Part shown: piece by piece, positions 13,001 through 25,509 of the stretch | Layout of the letters: every line of letters begins with the position of its first letter | Position numbering within the stretch: the first letter of the stretch is position 1 | Assembly (NCBI RefSeq): GCF_001411555.2 | Contig: NC_049912.1 | Span: 27,475,722-27,539,721 of the forward strand | Length of the DNA: 64,000 bases | From: Juglans regia | Lineage: Eukaryota; Streptophyta; Magnoliopsida; Fagales; Juglandaceae | Reading direction: 5' to 3' | Notes under the pieces: model-generated | The model's database searches: none | What the model saw: the letters and a program-made list of their open reading frames with translations, nothing else | What the model was told of the DNA's origin: nothing | Program-made: the position numbers and the translations under genes

Positions 13001-16000
13001 TGATGAATGATTTTGAATTGAAGTCAGTGTTCATAAATGAGCTCCCTTCAATAATGGAAACAGTTGCTATCATCGCATTTCTTTCAGATGTTTGCCTTCC
13101 TCCCTTCTCTTATGCCTTGCATGTTCCTACTTCCTAGATAACCTTATCAAACAATATTCTGTTGGCAGAAGCTCTAGGGAATTGTGAGTGGTTTAGGGAA
13201 ATGAATACATCTTCCGTACAATTTTCTTTCTTGCTTATGGAAAAATAAGAACCGATCATTGGTCACCCTCTATTTTTTTGTGTGCTAAATGGTTGAGTTG
13301 GGTTGGAGTTTCAAATTTAAATCCACCTTAGGTCGACACTGCTTTTTATCAGTAAATAAGAATTTTATTAAAATAGGCGAAGCCAAGTCGACACTGTTGA
13401 AACTTATGTATATCCTTTTTTGTCTCTGTCTCCCGTTTCTTCTCTTTTTATCTATGAAATTTGTTGCATAATTTAGTGTGTCCTTCTCTAGAAAATCCTA
13501 GTAATACATAATGGAGTTATTTCTTTCTCCTAGCCCTCAACTTCCAGACATATAACAGTTCATTTACTTGCAGGCTTGAGAACACATTGAATTATGGTCT
13601 TGAAAGAGTTTGGGCTATTGGATATATGAAAGGTTCACGTCGGTAAGTTTCTCGATTAGGTTTCTCTTAATCGAATATCATGATTGTTTCTCCTATAAGT
13701 TTTGAATACTTTTTGAATGCATTTTCGCTCTTGGATATTAGAAATATTTTGAGTTGGTCCAGACCATCTGATGGGGAATTTTAATTTGTGAAGTTTGGAT
13801 ATTTGCTTAGACAGCGCAAGAAGCATTCTTTCAATTATTGGTTTTGTATCCTGATACCCCTCTTCTTGAGTTGTTTGCTTCCATGAATCAAAAGTCTTTG
13901 TACAAGGTCGAGTTTGTGGGGAATTTGGTCCATTTATTACTTTGATGAGGTTGTTTTATACTATCCAAAACTATTGTTTCTGTCCAGGGTTGTGATTGGT
14001 TATGATGAAGGATCTATTATGGTGAAGCTTGGTCGAGAAGAACCTGTTGCTAGCATGGACAACAGTGGAAAGATCATATGGGCGAAGCATAATGAAATTC
14101 AAACTGTGAACATTAAGAGTGTGGGAGCAGATTTGGAGGTTTGAACTCAATTATACAGACCCTAAGTTTGCTGAATGACATGATATTCTGAAATAAATGT
14201 TAGTTTGTGTGACTTTAACTTCTGTTTGCTTTACTTATTAGGTTGCTGATGGAGAAAGACTGCCTTTGGCCGTTAAGGAGTTGGGAACCTGTGATCTTTA
14301 CCCACAGGTGATATGGCATCCTTTTGGTCTCATTTGAGTTCCATTTAATTATGTTTGTGTTGTCATTACTTCTACTTCTACCATGTTATCCTCATGATGT
14401 GATGATGATATTAACCTATTAAAAAAAAAGTAGTCCTCATGATAATAAAGATATATATTTTATGTTTCGTTGACATGTACATTATCTTTCTGATATCCTG
14501 TCTGATTGAGTTGCCTCTTTTATAAAGAGCTTTCTCAGTGTGAGCTATTCCATGCTTGTGCGTTGGTGGTTCCTGTTCAGCGCTGTTAGAATATTTTAGA
14601 ATTTTCCAAAACTTCTTAGATTTCTTACATCTTCATTACCAAACATACAAAACACAAAAACGTGTCACTCAAAAATATTTCCACTTCTCATTTCAACATA
14701 TTTTCACTTATTCAATTAAAATAATATCAATTTTTTTATAAGTTAAAACAATATCAAAAATTAAAAATATTACATTACTTTAAAAAAAAATTAACCAGGC
14801 TGGCCACCACCGTGGTGGTCACCCCTTGGGCAGCTTGATCTGAGCCACCCATGGGGGTACCGATAGTTTGTCTTTTTAATAATAATAATAGTAATTATAA
14901 AAAGAAGAAGAAGAAGAAGAACAACAACAACAATAAGAAGAAGAAGAAGAACAACAACAACCCATAAAACTTTTCGCAAAAACCCGTAAAACTTTATCTT
15001 CCAAAAGTTCTTAAACTCTTTCTCACTTCTCAACATTCACTAATCATTTGGGTCAAATAATAACCCAAAACTTTTACAACCCATAAAACTTTATCTTCCA
15101 AAAGTTCTTAAAACTCTTTCTCACTTCTCAACATTCACTAATCATCTGATTTCTTATTCCTTGCGTTATTTCCCAGGTTTTAGTTTCTTTCTGTAGTCTA
15201 TAGGTTTTGATTTCCCGTATCCCATTTTATTTGTTTCTATGCATATAAGAACAGTTTTCTGCTATGCAGTTTTCTATGGAATTATCACCTAAAGTCATTT
15301 ATACATAGAACTGAGTTGTGATTAGTATCATGAAACCTTTCTGTGTAAGTTGATTTTTAGCTGTGAAGTGTATGTGGGCTACACCTATTTCATCAATAAA
15401 AGCATCTATGACTTGTATAAAAAAAAAGGCTGTTAAGTTTCTGTGATAGAAAAAAGGTGCTTCTTGTTCCAAGATAATGATTCTATTTCTTGCATGTTTC
15501 AGGAGAGCAGGAATTTTTTTTCTTCATACCAAAATGCATTATGATTAACTTGATATGGAATGAAACCTGTTATATAACGTGTGTGGAGTATTAGGATATG
15601 ATTTGAAAAATTGGTTCTATATGACCCACTATAATTCATGGGCAGTCTCCGTTTGCAAATGGAAATATGAGGAAATGTTTTTAAATTATTCCATTATTTA
15701 CTTAAAAAAAATGAGGAAATGATTTTTTGTTCCAGTAGGCAGTATGAATAAAAGATTGTTTCAAAAATGTCTTGACAAATTTCTTATAAATTGTTTATCT
15801 ATCTGCATGTATTATTGAGTTTATTGTTGACTATCTTTTATCCCAGAGCTTGAAGCACAACCCTAATGGGAGGTTTGTTGTTGTCTGTGGAGATGGTGAG
15901 TACATTATCTATACGGCTTTGGCGTGGAGAAACAGGTCATTTGGTTCGGCTTTGGAAATTGTTTGGTCGTCAGATGGAGAATATGCTGTTAGAGAGAGCA

Positions 16001-19000
16001 CATCAAAGATTAAGATTTTCAGCAAAAATTTCCAGGTTTGTCTTCTTTAATTTAAAAACACATTATCCAATATACCTGCTTATCTTCAGTCTCTTCCCTC
16101 TCATTGGTGTAGTCAGCCGTTTAGAGCAGTTATGGAGACCTTCTGTGGGGTGCTTTGGGTGAGGAAATTAAGTTCCATTTGGTAACTTGGTCGAAGGTGT
16201 GCTTTCCAATTCTTGAGGGAGTTTTGTGGGTTCCATATTTAATTTATTTAGTTATTTTTTGTTGGAAAAGTCGTTTTGATGCTATACTCATAAGAGATAG
16301 ATCCTTTGGAGTCTGGTGGTGGACTTCAAATACAATGGTTCCTGGGAGCGTGGTTCAAATCGGGTCAATGGGTCCTATGGGGTTGGTTTTCTGAAAGAAT
16401 ATTAGGAGGGATGGGAATCTGTCATGACTAACTCGTTTTGTGGTGGTGAGGAGTCAATAATATTTTGGCATGATGTGTGATGATGGAACCAGCCACTTAA
16501 GGAAGATCTCTTGAAGATATATTTTATAGCATGTGCTTTGAGTATGTGGAGCTCTTTGGTTCTTTCTTTAACCAAGTCTACTCTACCAGTTTGAGGGGAG
16601 GGGAGCTAAATGTGTTGGGTACCTTTCAGTCTGAAGTTTTAAGTCCTACAAGGTCTTGTTTCCCCCTTATGGTATTCCCTTTCCTTGCGGGAACATATGG
16701 TGTTGTAGGGCTCCCTTGAGAGGGGTTTTCCTCCTGACTGCAGCACTAGGAAAGATCCTCACAATGGACAACTTAGGCGAGGTTTGGATACAAAAAGCCC
16801 CCCATCTCATCTCATCTCATCTAATCATTACAACTTTCCCAAATTTTCATACAAAATACAATAAACAATTCAATTTTTTCAAATCTCAAAACAAAAATAA
16901 TATTAAAAAGTAATATTTTAACAATATTTTATTCAACCTTCAAATTTCATTTCATCTCATCTCAACTCACAATCCAAACCTCCCCATATGCAGATTACAT
17001 GTTATTGTAGTCAATTGGTACTATATGCATAATGAGCATAGGGAGACCGGAGTGCATTTGTTACTTCACAGTGAGATAGCTGGTTCTCTATGGATATCAA
17101 TCCTTGGTTTTTGTTTTCGTTTTATGCTTCTAGAATGTAATTATGTGTTTCTTTTGTATACTTCCTGCGTACATGGGTTTCGCCTATTTCATTTTATGAA
17201 TAAAGATGTCTTTATTACTTAAAAAAAAAAAAAAAATCAATTCTTGGCCGCTTCAGGCTAGTTTGGGTTATGCCTCACCAGATAGCCATCGTGCATCCTA
17301 GTTTTTTTTTTCAGGAGTTTTTGCATCTTTTTTCTTTCTCTGTTTAAGCGCTTTTTTTCTTGGCTAACACCCTTTTAGCTTATTAATTAAAGTTTCTTAA
17401 AAAGAATTATTTTTTGTCAATTATGTTGGAAGCTGATTTTCAGTGTCATTTCCTCTAAAACAAATACGATGCTTGGACATTTGGATGGGCAGTTGTAAAA
17501 TATGTTTCCAGCTCCAGTGCCTTGGTTTTGAAATTGTCTCACTTATCAGTTATCAGTATCATGTACTAATTCTTAGATTTAATATATTAGTTCCAGTTCA
17601 GTTTTGTTTTGTTGAACTGTTGGCGACTTTAATGGAGATTTCATATATCAGGAAAAGAGGAGTGTGCGACCAACCTTCTCGGCTGAGCATATTTATGGGG
17701 GAGCTTTATTGGCAATGTGCTCAAATGATTTTATTTGTTTCTATGATTGGGCTGAATGCAGGTTGATTCGACGGATTGATGTTAATGTGAAAGTAAGCAT
17801 TTGCATATTATTGTATTCCTTTCAGTTGCCCATTATTTTCATCTATTCTGCTCCCTATGTTTCACTCTTTCATTGTGACATGTCAGAACCTCTATTGGGC
17901 CGATAGTGGAGATTTGGTGGCCATTGCCAGTGATACATCATTCTACATCCTGAAATACAGTGTAAGGATCTTTTCAATTGTGGTGTACCACGTAAAAAGT
18001 TTCTTTTCCGGAGACTAGAATTTTGTTTTTCCATTTCATGTCCCCACATATGTTGTTTGTGTGGTTTAGTGAATTTTATTGTAAACTTGATTTGATGTTA
18101 ATGTCTCAGCGAGATGTAGTTTCTTCTTATTTCGATAGTGGAAGACCTGTTGATGAACAAGGTGTTGAGGATGCCTTTGAACTTCTTCATGAAGTGAATG
18201 AACGCGTCAGGACTGGTATATGGGTTGGAGATTGTTTCATTTATAACAACTCCTCCTGGAGGCTTAATTACTGTGTTGGTGGTGAGGTATTGTATAGTTC
18301 ATATTTGGTTCAAAGTTGTCTAACATATCCAGATATTATCCATCCATGGATTTGGCAGGGCCATCTTAATACGTACTCTATTTATTTAGGTAACCACAAT
18401 GTTTCATTTGGACCGGCCTATGTATTTGTTGGGTTATCTTGCTGGTCAAAGTCGGGTGTATCTAATTGACAAAGAGTTCAAGTAAGTAGGGTTTTGGTGG
18501 CTGTCCTTGGAGGTCAAATTGGCAGTTGACTTCGTCGTTAACCTTTTATTGTTTATTCCATTTGGTCATGCAGTGTTATAGGATACACATTACTTGTTAG
18601 CTTGATCGAGTATAAGACACTTGTAATGCGTGGAGACCTGGAAAGGGCCAGTGAAGTTTTACCATCAATTCCTAAAGAGCATCATAATAGGTGTGTATCA
18701 CGTTTGGATTGGCAAAATGGTGGAATATATCAAATTTGATGGATGAAAATGTTTCTTGGATCCTAATTATTAGTTGTCTCTTATTGATAGTGTGGCTCAT
18801 TTCTTGGAATCACGTGGAATGATCGAGGATGCTCTTGAAGTGGCTACGGACCCTGATTATAGATTTGAGCTGGCTATACAGCTTGGAAGATTAGAGGCTG
18901 CAAAGGTATACCTATTTCCTTTGTTCCTAAGAGGATATGAGTAGCCTTGAGAGCTATTATCTACTCAGACATTCAAACGTTAATCTCCTTTTGAAGAATG

Positions 19001-21067
19001 ACATGCCAATTTATCAAATTTTTCTTGATTAATATGCCTTTTTTGTGTGCAGAGCATTGCCTCAGAAGTGCAGAGTGAGTCTAAATGGAAGCAGTTGGGA
19101 GAATTAGCAATGTCCACTGGAAAGGTGTTGAATTATATTACAATAATTATTTCAGTCTCTGTTCTAGAACTATGTATATGGCTTTGCCTATTCTTTGATC
19201 AATAAAATTTGTTTACTTATCAAAAAAAAAAAATTATTTCAGTCTGATCAGCGCATCCCCACATTAGAATGACAGGATACTGTATTGATTAATTTTGAAT
19301 GTATTTGATTTTCTTAAGTGAACCATAACTTATGTTGGGTTTATGTAGAACTTTTTTTGTGACTTGGAATTAAGGCGAGGCCCTTTGGAGCATTTTAAAA
19401 AGAGTGAACATCTCATTTAACACATTTATCTAGGGTTAAAAGAATGATTCTAATGTAGACCTGATACATTTATAATCAAATTTTCATTTTCTATTAGCAG
19501 TCTCCTATTAGATGCTGCAGCTTGATTTTCTGTGGTGGATTCTTACTTCCTTCACTGTTGCATAGATTGCTCTATGAGCCACACTTCTGAACCTATCCTA
19601 TCAAATGTTTGTTTTGTTTAGATTTTTCACTTAATTGGCATTCCTCTCTTGTTGGAGTGTTGCAGTTAGAAATGGCTGAGGAATGTTTAAAGCGTGCAAT
19701 GGATTTGAGTGGTTTATTGCTGCTCTATTCTTCTTTAGGCGACGCTGAGGGGATATCAGAACTTGCATCCCTTGCTAAAGAGCAGGGGAAGAACAATGTT
19801 GCATTTCTTTGCTTATTCATGTTGGGTAAATTGGAAGAGTGCCTACAGCTGTTGTTGGAAAGGTATATTAGTTGTAATTGTATATTCTTTTTCTTTTGAA
19901 CTTGAAATGGGAAACCACAATTCATGAAATTATATTCAGCAGCAATCGGATACCTGAGGCTGCCTTGATGGCACGATCTTATCTTCCAAGCAAGGTCTCA
20001 GAGATTGTCGCAATTTGGAGAAAGGACCTCGATAAGGTAACCATTTTTTGCCTGTTTGTTGTCTTGGTTTAGATTTTGTAAAACCAGGCTTGGGTAATCC
20101 AATATCAGTTATATATTTGTGATAACAGATAAACAGTAGTCTATTGTAATGACAAAAGCCGTGCATAATCCTGCACATATACCTTCATTTATGTATCTAT
20201 TCTTGTTTGATTGTGTAGATTATCTAACTTAAATTTGATTTTGCAGGTCAATCCTAAAGCTGCTGAATCTTTAGCTGATCCTGAGGAGTATCCTAATTTG
20301 TTTGAGGATTGGCAAGTTGCTCTCTCTGTGGAATCCAGAGTTGCAGAGACTAGGTATCAAAGCATTCATACATTTATCAGCTTTTTGCTGGATAACTTCT
20401 CCTTGAGATTCTTATCAAGCCTTTCTCATCTGTGCTATCCGAATTGGCAGTATTTATTTATTTTGGATCGGGAAGGAATATGTAGTATTTATTAACCGCA
20501 GTCTTTTAATATCTTTCTAGAGGTGTTTATCCTCCTGCACACGAATATGTCAATCATGCTGATAGATCACACCACACACTTGTGGAGGCTTTCAGAAACA
20601 TGCAAGTGGATGATGAGGAACCCCTTGAAAATGGAGACACAAATCATGAGGTATACTCTACCTATAGACATTAAAATATGGTAAAATATGGGCAACATTT
20701 TAAACTTGGGCTACTGCAAGTGAGATATCTGATGTATAGAATGGTACAACCTTTGCGGTTTCAATTTGTTGATGTAGTTGTATCGTTTTGATTTCTGGTT
20801 TTTTCCTGATCATGTGAACTTCAGTTGTAACTATCTTTTGGCTAGTTCTTCAAATTTTGTTTGGAATTTGGTTTAAGCATGCTAATTTTTTTGTATGGGT
20901 TATAGAGTGGAGAGGAACAGAATGTAGAGGAACACAATGGAGAAGAAGAAAGCCAAGAGGAGGCTGTCGTAGTGGATGCTGATTCAACAGATGGTGCAGT
21001 ACTCGTTAACGGTAACGAGGCTGAAGAAGAGTGGGGTACGAATAATGAAGGAACCCCGTCCGCATAA
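10054..21067 (+). CDS. COPB2: Coatomer subunit beta' (COPI vesicle coat)
   Basis: Twenty-four coding exons: 10054-10056, 10318-10338, 10536-10597, 10860-10914, 11891-11927, 12052-12377, 12473-12604, 12706-12854, 13574-13642, 13988-14138, 14242-14307, 15847-16035, 17652-17792, 17887-17961, 18110-18286, 18390-18481, 18574-18690, 18791-18905, 19053-19124, 19666-19862, 19943-20036, 20247-20353, 20521-20650 and 20906-21067. The phases close to about 912 residues, the usual size of plant beta'-COP. The first ~310 residues are WD40 repeats ([54 protein letters not shown]). Next comes the coatomer WD-associated region ([20 protein letters not shown]; alpha-solenoid [19 protein letters not shown]). 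The tail is acidic and ends [14 protein letters not shown]. The protein is cytosolic and Golgi-associated, acting in retrograde Golgi-to-ER transport. The start exon holds only the ATG; the MPLRLEIK start matches the family. Introns 11 and 12 are enlarged by insertions. A CAGCAG acceptor at 19937-19942 allows one extra serine. Confidence 0.95.
11047..11428. repeat. Possible LTR-derived fragment in coatomer intron 4
   Basis: Intron 4 (10915-11890) contains a stretch with compact promoter-like and terminator-like wording seen in plant LTRs (CTTATAAACCAGTCACCC, CCAATGTGGGACTGGGTTG), and it ends in TTGTTACA at 11428. I could not find the matching TG start or a 5 bp target duplication. A solo LTR is only a suggestion. 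Confidence 0.3.
14540..15150. repeat. Inserted repeat block in coatomer intron 11
   Basis: Intron 11 (14308-15846) is much longer than its neighbours. It contains an AAT/AAG/AAC trinucleotide tract at about 14877-14960. A direct repeat follows: the block from CTTTATCTTCCAAAAGTTCT to ATTCACTAATCAT occurs at about 14990-15047 and again at about 15088-15146. A GC-rich palindromic word (CCACCACCGTGGTGGTCACC) lies at 14804-14823. No coding content. Confidence 0.6.
15365..15428 (+). mobile_element. LINE 3'-end fragment
   Basis: The order 'GGGCTACACCTATTTCATCA - AATAAAAGC - ACTTGTAT - poly-A' matches the 3' terminus shared by the longer LINE pieces at 17150-17235 and 44490-44580. It is short and 5'-truncated, inside coatomer intron 11. 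Confidence 0.45.
16090..17235 (+). mobile_element. Decayed L1-type LINE (3' part) in coatomer intron 12
   Basis: Frames with stops and shifts encode fragments typical of the 3' half of plant L1 ORF2. There is a stretch like [20 protein letters not shown] near 16155, and a zinc-knuckle remnant resembling [13 protein letters not shown] near 17055-17090. The piece ends with the LINE 3' signature (GTATACTTCCTGCGTACATG, GAATAAAGATGTCTTTATTA) and a poly-A run at 17221-17236. The 5' end is truncated. It is interrupted by the MITE at 16776-16985. It is not functional. Confidence 0.7.
16776..16985. mobile_element. Tourist-like MITE inserted in the LINE
   Basis: Inverted ends are GGCGAGGTTTGGAT at the left and, reverse-complemented, GGGGAGGTTTGGATT at the right. 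The inside shows the family wording (CATCTCATCTCATCTC, AATAAACAATTCAATTTT). TTA precedes the left end; the right flank is ATA, so the duplication is imperfect. It sits within the LINE remnant and so arrived later. Confidence 0.65.
19158..19231 (+). mobile_element. LINE 3'-end fragment
   Basis: A short LINE terminus in coatomer intron 19: TATGGCTTTGCCTATTC, then GATCAATAAAATTTG, then TTACTTATC followed by poly-A. It is the same signature as at 50836-50913 and 44490-44580. Confidence 0.5.
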
Positions 21068-22330
21068 AAGCAATTGGTTGGGCCAGTGTGAAAATCCAAA
21101 TTTTGTATCTGGTGATTAATTGATTCTAAAGTGCCACTCCTAACTCCCATTCTAGCAACTTGCTTTTTTTTTTTTTTTTTCTTTGTCCCCTCCTACTATA
21201 TCTAATAGAACTAACCCTACAACTACTATTAGTTGTAATTATCCATTCTTTTCCTTTTTATTGCTATTTTCGTCTGTGCTATTGTTGTTTTATTACCAGC
21301 ATGTATTAGCTATAGGTACTACACTACCCATCTAAAAAAGAAAATCTATAGGTACCGTATTGGGCATTAGTGTATGTGCTACCGTACAACAAATGGTCAA
21401 GTCTTGTCTCTGCTGGTTGCAATCAGAACATATGATTTCTGGGATGTCACCATGCTGAAATGAGATTGGCATCTCAATCACCATAATGTGATATTAGTGA
21501 GTTGGTGTTGTATTCATGGATAAATTGCCAGTTTGTGTGTGTATATATTTTCTTCTCTTGATTTGTGGTTTGTGCTAGGAACTTGACTTATTACATGGCA
21601 TCTTTTTTGTCTTTGCATATTCAGTTTTGGTTTACTTTTTATGTGTTTATGTTTTATGAATCGATATACACATCTTGACTTGGCTCTTGTTCCTTATTTC
21701 TGTTGGCAGTGCTTACGTCACACCAGTAGGTTCCAGCTGTATGGATCTCTTACTTGAGGTGAGAAGAGATGACCAAATAAAAAATAAAAGAAGGGGACAT
21801 CAGATGTAATGAATAGTTTCGATTGGCCCCATTTTATTTCCAAAGGTGGTCTTCTTTTAACCTTCTTTTTCTCATTTTTTCATTACCAGGTTTCATGGAT
21901 GACGCTATCTATAAGTGATTTTAGGGACTGGTTGTTTCTCTTACTCGATGGTGTGGCTTCGTAGGGCATTGAATTTTGTCACTGGACAAATAGTATAAAA
22001 AGAAGTTTCTTAGCTTCAGTTAATTTCTCTTTTAATTTTTTTTTTCCTTTCTTTTTGGCATATCCTGAGGTGTTATCTCTATTTTATTTTTTTATTCCGC
22101 CATTGTGAATGTAGAAAAATGGAATTAGTGATGATCAAGCAGATTATATATTTTACTGTTTACATTGTTCAAGTCACTTAATTTTTCTGGTTCCCTTTGT
22201 TGAGGGAGATCTCTTATAATTTCGCCTTGGATTGTAAACATGCCTTATAATTAATCATTTCCTATTTGTTAGCTTTTATCAAAGTGATGGATGGATGGAT
22301 GTTCCAATGACCTGTTTCTTGAATAGAGCT
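21068..22330 (+). other. 3' region of the coatomer gene
   Basis: T-rich, non-coding sequence directly after the stop, and probably the 3' untranslated region. A plausible acceptor (GTTGGCAG at 21703-21710) follows 640 bases downstream, so an alternative 3' end or UTR intron is possible but not demonstrated. Confidence 0.4.
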
Positions 22331-23090
22331 TGCACCTTTTAAGTTTTTCTCATCTTCTTACTATTTGGGTGAAGATTTTATGTTTGGGTTATTTCGTATG
22401 ATGATTGCCTTCGTTTCAACAATTGCGAGAGGATGCAACAAAAAAGAAATGGCTTCAAATAATACCACAAATAAGTTAATGGAAACCAACAAACAAAAAA
22501 TGGCTACAATAAGCCGGACGGGAAGTCAAGAATAAATCAACTCTTTTTTGTCCGATATTAGACTCATGCATTTGGTTGCCTATGTTTGGTTGTCAATGAT
22601 TTGGGGATCTTTTTGGGTGCATGTACGGTTTATACGCTTCAGAAATTTGACTAAACTAACACGCTTTACATATTTTCTATTAGAAACTTCAAAATTTTAT
22701 TATTTTAAGTTTGAGTCATTCTATTCATCATTTCTACATTACACTTTTTTTTTTTTTTTGTTAAACTAAATAGATTTTTTTATTTATAATTCATATACAA
22801 TACATTTGATAAGAAAAAAAAAATTATGCGTGATATGTGATATAAAGATTATGATATTAATGTGTAGAATTTTTCTTTGAATTTGAGCATGCATTCTTAT
22901 CTTTGGGCTCCAAACTCCAAAGAGCGGAACCCAAATGACAAATCAATGTCGTTGTCATCCAATGAGCTCAATTTGCACGTGTCTCAATCTATTTTCAGTA
23001 ACACGCAGAGTTCTGTGCAATCGGAAGTGACGAATCCTTTATTCAACATTTCTATGCACAAATAAAATAAAACCCTTTTAGCTCATGTCC
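22331..23090. other. Intergenic, no gene seen
   Basis: AT-rich sequence with poly-T tracts. The open frames (22548-22769, 22877-23065) show no family resemblance and no intron structure. Confidence 0.5.
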
Positions 23091-23539
23091 AAACCCTTAA
23101 ATCTTAACTATATATAATTTTTTATAGTTCCGACTTCCAACCCTTTCCCTCTATGTCTAAGGATTTTGCTTTCGCTTTGATTTGGTCTTAGGTAACTCGC
23201 TACTCCCATCTAAGTCCATTTCTGTTTCTATGCGACTTAATTTTTATTTATTTATTTAGGAATATTTTTCATCCTTGGTATTATTTTTCCTTTCGTTTCA
23301 TGTTATTTTTTGTTTGGTTGTCTGCGTCTAGAGTTGCTTTAAAATGTAGATTGGTTGCGAGGCCATTTTAGAATTTTTTTTCTCGCTTTTCCTCGATGTT
23401 TAGCTCTCATTCTCCGCTTGGTTGACTGAAAAGAAAAGAAATCAAGCAAGAAATGAGAACTCGTTTTTTTTTTTTCCTTGATGTTGTTTGTAGGTTGGTC
23501 CTTAAATAACTCTGATGGTTTTACTTAAGAAAAACACTA

Positions 23540-23960
23540 CCCATCAGCCGGTTCACAATCACACACTCCACCCTCTACGTGGAAAAACCGGGTTCACTAA
23601 CGAGTGAATCGGTTTTGCCCTAAACCCCCACTCACTCCCTGATCCTCCCCTTCTCTTCAGCAGGTCATCTCTCCTCTTCAGCGGCGAGACCTTCATCTCC
23701 CCCTCGAAATCCGCAGCTCCCCCTCCATTCCCTGGGTTTCATCTCCCCATCAGCCGGTTCTTCATCTGGTCTGAGTCCACCCTCCCTCTTCTGCAGCGAA
23801 GAGACCACCCCGAAACGACCAGCGACGAGACCACCCTCCCTCTTCTGCAGCTGCTTCATCCCTCTCGACCACCCCGCGTCCAGAGATCTGCGGAAGAGAA
23901 CAAGAGTCCAGAGATCTGCGGCCACAGAGGACTTTTCCTCACTCGGGTAAAACTAAAAAT
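23540..23960. repeat. Pyrimidine-rich fragment related to the element at 56475
   Basis: The left part (CATCAGCC, then a CTCCACCCTCTACGTGG block, then CCGGGTTCACTAACGAGTGA and ATCGGTTTTG) parallels the left part of the TIR element at 56475-58118 (CATCAGCC, CTCCACACCCCACACCC, CCGGGTTCACTAACAACTGA, ATTGGGT). After it comes CT-rich DNA with internal repeats (CACCCTCCCTCTTCTGCAGC occurs twice, with slight variation). No matching right terminus was found here. Confidence 0.45.
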
Positions 23961-24346
23961 AATATGCCAATGCTCGATTAGTTTGGGTTTGTGATGGAAA
24001 AATACCTGGTGATTGGTTTCGCAAGAAAATGAGAACCCAGGTCGGCTAAGACTCTATAGATGTAGGGTTTTGTTAGTTGGGTCCCAAATAACTCAGTCTG
24101 ATGGTTTTACTTTAACATTGTTTTCTATTTAGTAACTTTCTTTAGCAATGTATGGAGCATTAGAGATTGTCCTTTCGTTCGGAGTCATTTCACCTCAGTA
24201 TTATTCCTGTGGGTTTTTATTTTTCCCTGGGTTCTCGGTTTTATATGGTTTAGGTTTTCATACTCAGCATCCATAAGAATTTGAAGAATCTATTTCGAAA
24301 TACAGAGGATGTAGTTTCTTGTCATCTTTAAGTTTTCCTCATCTCT

Positions 24347-24585
24347 GAACCCCTAGAGGTTGGGTCAACTGGTAAAAGCCTTGGGCTTGGACGTATGCTC
24401 CCCCTAGGTCTAAGGTTCAAATCTCCTTGGGTGCAAACAATCTCTAGAGGCCATTGAACTGGGAGATTTTCCTATTGAATTACCCGAAATGCACTTGCGG
24501 AAAACTTTTTGCCGAGGGTCTGTGCACCCCCCGGAATTAGTCGGGACGATGCTTCCGGACACCTGGTGCCAATAAAAAAGAAGTA
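24347..24585 (+). mobile_element. tRNA-derived SINE, copy A, with target duplication
   Basis: The head carries an A-box-like GGGTCAACTGGTAAAAGC and a B-box-like AAGGTTCAAATCTCC, followed by a unique body and an end in CTGGTGCC plus an A-rich tail. It is flanked by the 12 bp direct repeat TTCCTCATCTCT (24335-24346 and 24586-24597). About 85% similar by eye to copy C; copy B is inverted. Confidence 0.8.
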
Positions 24586-24740
24586 TTCCTCATCTCTTTG
24601 TACGAAGGCCTCCATTTGGTTTTTAGAATGATCGTGGGAAAAGAACTGAAATAAATAAATAAAAAATGGATTTTCTTTAGCAATCATTATCCCTTATTTT
24701 CCAGCTTGTCCATAAGACTTGTAGTAATGCCATTTGTATG

Positions 24741-24972
24741 ATTTTTTTTATTGGCACCGGGTGTCTAGGAGCAGCGTCCCGACTAATCCCTGGAGTGCAC
24801 AAGTCCTCGGTAAAGAGTTTCCCGCAAGTGCACATCGGATAATTTAAGGGAAAAATCCTCCAGTCTAATGGCCCATGGAGATCATTTGCACCCAGTGGGA
24901 TTCGAACCTTAGACCTGGACGGAGCATACCTCCAAGCTCCAGAACTTTACCACTTAAGCCAACCCCTCAAGG
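24741..24972 (-). mobile_element. tRNA-derived SINE, copy B (reverse)
   Basis: The reverse complement of the same element. The poly-T tail and GGCACCGGGTGTC come first, with the B-box complement GGGATTCGAACCTTAG near 24898-24913 and the A-box complement CCACTTAAGCCAACCCC at the right. A clear target duplication was not found, so the ends are approximate. Confidence 0.75.
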
Positions 24973-25279
24973 TCCTTATTTTGTCTGTCTGTCTCTCTTT
25001 CTTTAACTTCAAATTACATGTACTTCAAAGTAAAAGAAAATAAGTAGCTGATTTTACATCATATTTGCATGGTACTTCGTAGTGCCACAAAGAAGTTTGA
25101 TTGAACTGATTAATTTTTTTTTTTTTATTAATCATTCCTTTGCAGATTTTGTAGTCCCTAGTTACTTTAAAAAAAAGGATTTTGTACTCCATAGTTGGGT
25201 TGAATACTCCCAAAAGCTACTGGGGAATGTTGTAGATCCTGTTTTTGGGGTTTTGGAGGCTAGTAAAATGTTCTAGACC

Positions 25280-25509
25280 AACCCTTAGGGGTTGGCTCAA
25301 GTGATAAAGGCCTTGGTCTTGGTGGTATGCTCCCTCCAAGGTTCAAATTCCACTGGATGCAAACAATCTCTAGGGACCATCAAACTGGGAGATTTACCCC
25401 TTGAATTACTTGAGGTGCACTTGCGGAAAACTCCTTGCCGAGAGCCTGTGGAACCCCGGAATTAGTTGGGAAGCTGTTCTGGACACCCGGTGCCAAAAAA
25501 AAAAAAAAT
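25280..25509 (+). mobile_element. tRNA-derived SINE, copy C, with target duplication
   Basis: The best preserved copy. It shows A-box-like TGGCTCAAGTGATAAAGGCC, B-box-like AAGGTTCAAATTCC, an end in CCCGGTGCC and a pure A tail. It is flanked by the direct repeat TGTTCTAGACC (25269-25279 and 25510-25520). The poly-A tail and intact duplication suggest it is relatively young. Confidence 0.85.

Noticed and set aside
14791..15036. 81-codon minus-strand frame with poly-Leu/Val/Ile
   Set aside because: It arises from the trinucleotide microsatellite in the coatomer intron.
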